Origin: Acidobacteriota bacterium
GTDB taxonomy: Bacteria; Acidobacteriota; Blastocatellia; Pyrinomonadales; Pyrinomonadaceae
NCBI GenBank assembly: GCA_013698055.1
Contig: JACCVS010000723.1
Span: forward strand, 1 to 5,834
Length of the DNA: 5,834 bases
Direction: 5' to 3'
The translations under genes were made by a program, and so were the position numbers. The first letter of the stretch is position 1, and each line of letters begins with the position of its first letter. The notes beneath the pieces are model-generated. The model did not search any database. It was not told where the DNA came from and saw only the letters and a program-made list of their open reading frames with translations. Shown one piece after another: positions 4,931 through 5,834 of the stretch.

Positions 4931-5834
4931 ATGACTCAAATATCGGAACAAAGTGTGCTCGATGCCCTGCGGCAGATCAAAGACCCTGATTTGCACAAGG
5001 ACATCGTGACGCTCGGCTTTATCAAGGATTTGAAGATCGAAGGCGCTGAGGTGTCGTTTCGCATCGTCTTGACGACGCCTGCCTGCCCTGTCAAAGAAGA
5101 GATGGAAAGCGCAGCCAGAGAGTTCGTCGGGGCGTTGCCGGGCGTTGCTTCGGTCAACGTGACGATGGATGCGGAAGTGCCAAAAGGCAGGGGCTTGGGC
5201 GACAAGGTGACGATGCCGTGCGTGCGTAACATCGTCGCTGTCTCGTCGGGCAAGGGTGGCGTCGGTAAATCCACTGTCGCGGTCAATCTCTCGGTTTCGC
5301 TCGCTCTGGACGGCGCTCGCGTCGGGTTAATGGACATGGACGTTTATGGCCCGAACGTGCCTCTGATGCTCGGCGCAGGCGAGGCTCGACCCGAAGTTGA
5401 AGACGGCAGGCTGCTGCCCGTAGAGGCTTATGGCGTCAAGTTGATGTCAATGGCAATCCTTCAGCCGGGCGATAAGCCGATGATCGTGCGCGGGCCGATT
5501 TTGCACGGTCTGGTCAAGCAATTTCTGACGGATGTGAAATGGGGCGAGCTTGATTATCTGATTGTTGACATGCCACCCGGAACGGGCGACGTGCAACTAA
5601 GTCTGGCGCAGCTTGTCCCCGTGCAGGGCGCGGTGCTGGTAACGACGCCGCAGGAAGTCGCTGTAATGGATGTCAGGCGCGCACTACGCATGTTTGAGAC
5701 GGTGTCTGTCCCCGTCCTCGGCGTGGTCGAAAACATGAGCTATTTCGTCGCGCCGGACACGGGCGTGCGGTATAATATATTTGGCGAAGGCGGAGGCCAG
5801 AAGCTGGCGGATCAATACGACGTGCCGTTTCTAG
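4931..5834 (+). CDS. mrp: Mrp/ApbC-type Fe-S cluster carrier ATPase with N-terminal MIP18 domain (partial, C-terminus beyond the right edge)
   Basis: 301 codons are visible; the family is usually about 350-370 residues. Mrp/ApbC (NBP35 relatives) are dimeric cytoplasmic P-loop ATPases that carry or deliver Fe-S clusters. Residues 1-80 are the MIP18/DUF59 domain, including ALRQIKDPDLHKDIVTLG at 12-29 and LTTPACPVK at 47-55 with C52. The ATPase domain starts near 98: deviant Walker A SGKGGVGKST at 106-115, MDMDVYGPN at 134-142, RGPI at 187-190, DMPPGTGD at 213-220, TTPQEVA at 238-244 and VVENMSYF at 265-272, with FGEGGGQ at 284-290. The usual C-x-x-C that binds a bridging cluster should follow MSYF, but here reads APDT (274-277), so both cysteines are missing. 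The ATG at 4931 fits the family N-terminus; only a weak purine stretch precedes it. It is separated from nifU-nifS by 1.4 kb and faces the opposite way. Confidence 0.95.
   Translation, partial: MTQISEQSVLDALRQIKDPDLHKDIVTLGFIKDLKIEGAEVSFRIVLTTPACPVKEEMESAAREFVGALPGVASVNVTMDAEVPKGRGLGDKVTMPCVRNIVAVSSGKGGVGKSTVAVNLSVSLALDGARVGLMDMDVYGPNVPLMLGAGEARPEVEDGRLLPVEAYGVKLMSMAILQPGDKPMIVRGPILHGLVKQFLTDVKWGELDYLIVDMPPGTGDVQLSLAQLVPVQGAVLVTTPQEVAVMDVRRALRMFETVSVPVLGVVENMSYFVAPDTGVRYNIFGEGGGQKLADQYDVPFL

Noticed and set aside
4936..5736. Minus-strand open frames of 133 and 60 codons
   Set aside because: Antisense to mrp; low-complexity Thr/Ser/Pro translations without recognisable domains.

Overview
This window looks like ordinary bacterial chromosome with a strong iron-sulfur (Fe-S) theme. 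It is moderately GC-rich and carries no mobile-element genes, tRNA, rRNA or CRISPR. The gene set fits a non-proteobacterial lineage: a gamma-alpha fused 2-oxoacid:ferredoxin oxidoreductase, a NifU/NifS pair outside any visible nif cluster, an Mrp ATPase with an N-terminal MIP18-type domain, and heptameric intergenic repeats. Acidobacteriota (Blastocatellia-like) is my best guess, but it is an inference from style, not proof.

Layout. Positions 3529 down to 1 hold four minus-strand genes in one direction: nifU (3529-2921), nifS (2919-1753), a two-CBS-domain protein (1623-1099) and korA (980 to beyond the left edge). nifU and nifS are separated by one base and are probably translationally coupled. 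The gaps before the CBS gene (129 nt) and before korA (118 nt) are larger and contain 7-bp-periodic repeats. One of these is a perfect four-run G-quadruplex motif; the other is a 16-bp inverted repeat overlapping the nifS stop codon. Positions 3530-3980 have no convincing intact gene, but carry a strong ribosome binding site and a signal-peptide-like start that stops after 26 codons (a likely gene remnant), plus a long inverted repeat. A small signal-peptide/membrane protein lies at 4319-3981 on the minus strand. Positions 4368-4930 are essentially non-coding, with a promoter candidate and several stem-loops. mrp starts at 4931 on the plus strand and runs off the right edge.

How the parts fit. 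NifS takes sulfur from cysteine, NifU is the scaffold that receives it, and Mrp is an ATP-dependent Fe-S carrier/assembly factor. KorA is part of a ferredoxin-linked enzyme whose complex depends on Fe-S clusters. The cluster is therefore plausibly an Fe-S assembly locus next to one of its clients.

The most notable observations are residue changes at known functional sites. The NifU scaffold has Ala instead of the conserved Asp at position 37, the same change used in the laboratory to stabilise the scaffold cluster. Mrp lacks both cysteines of the usual C-x-x-C cluster-binding motif. I found no clear evidence of an entirely new system.
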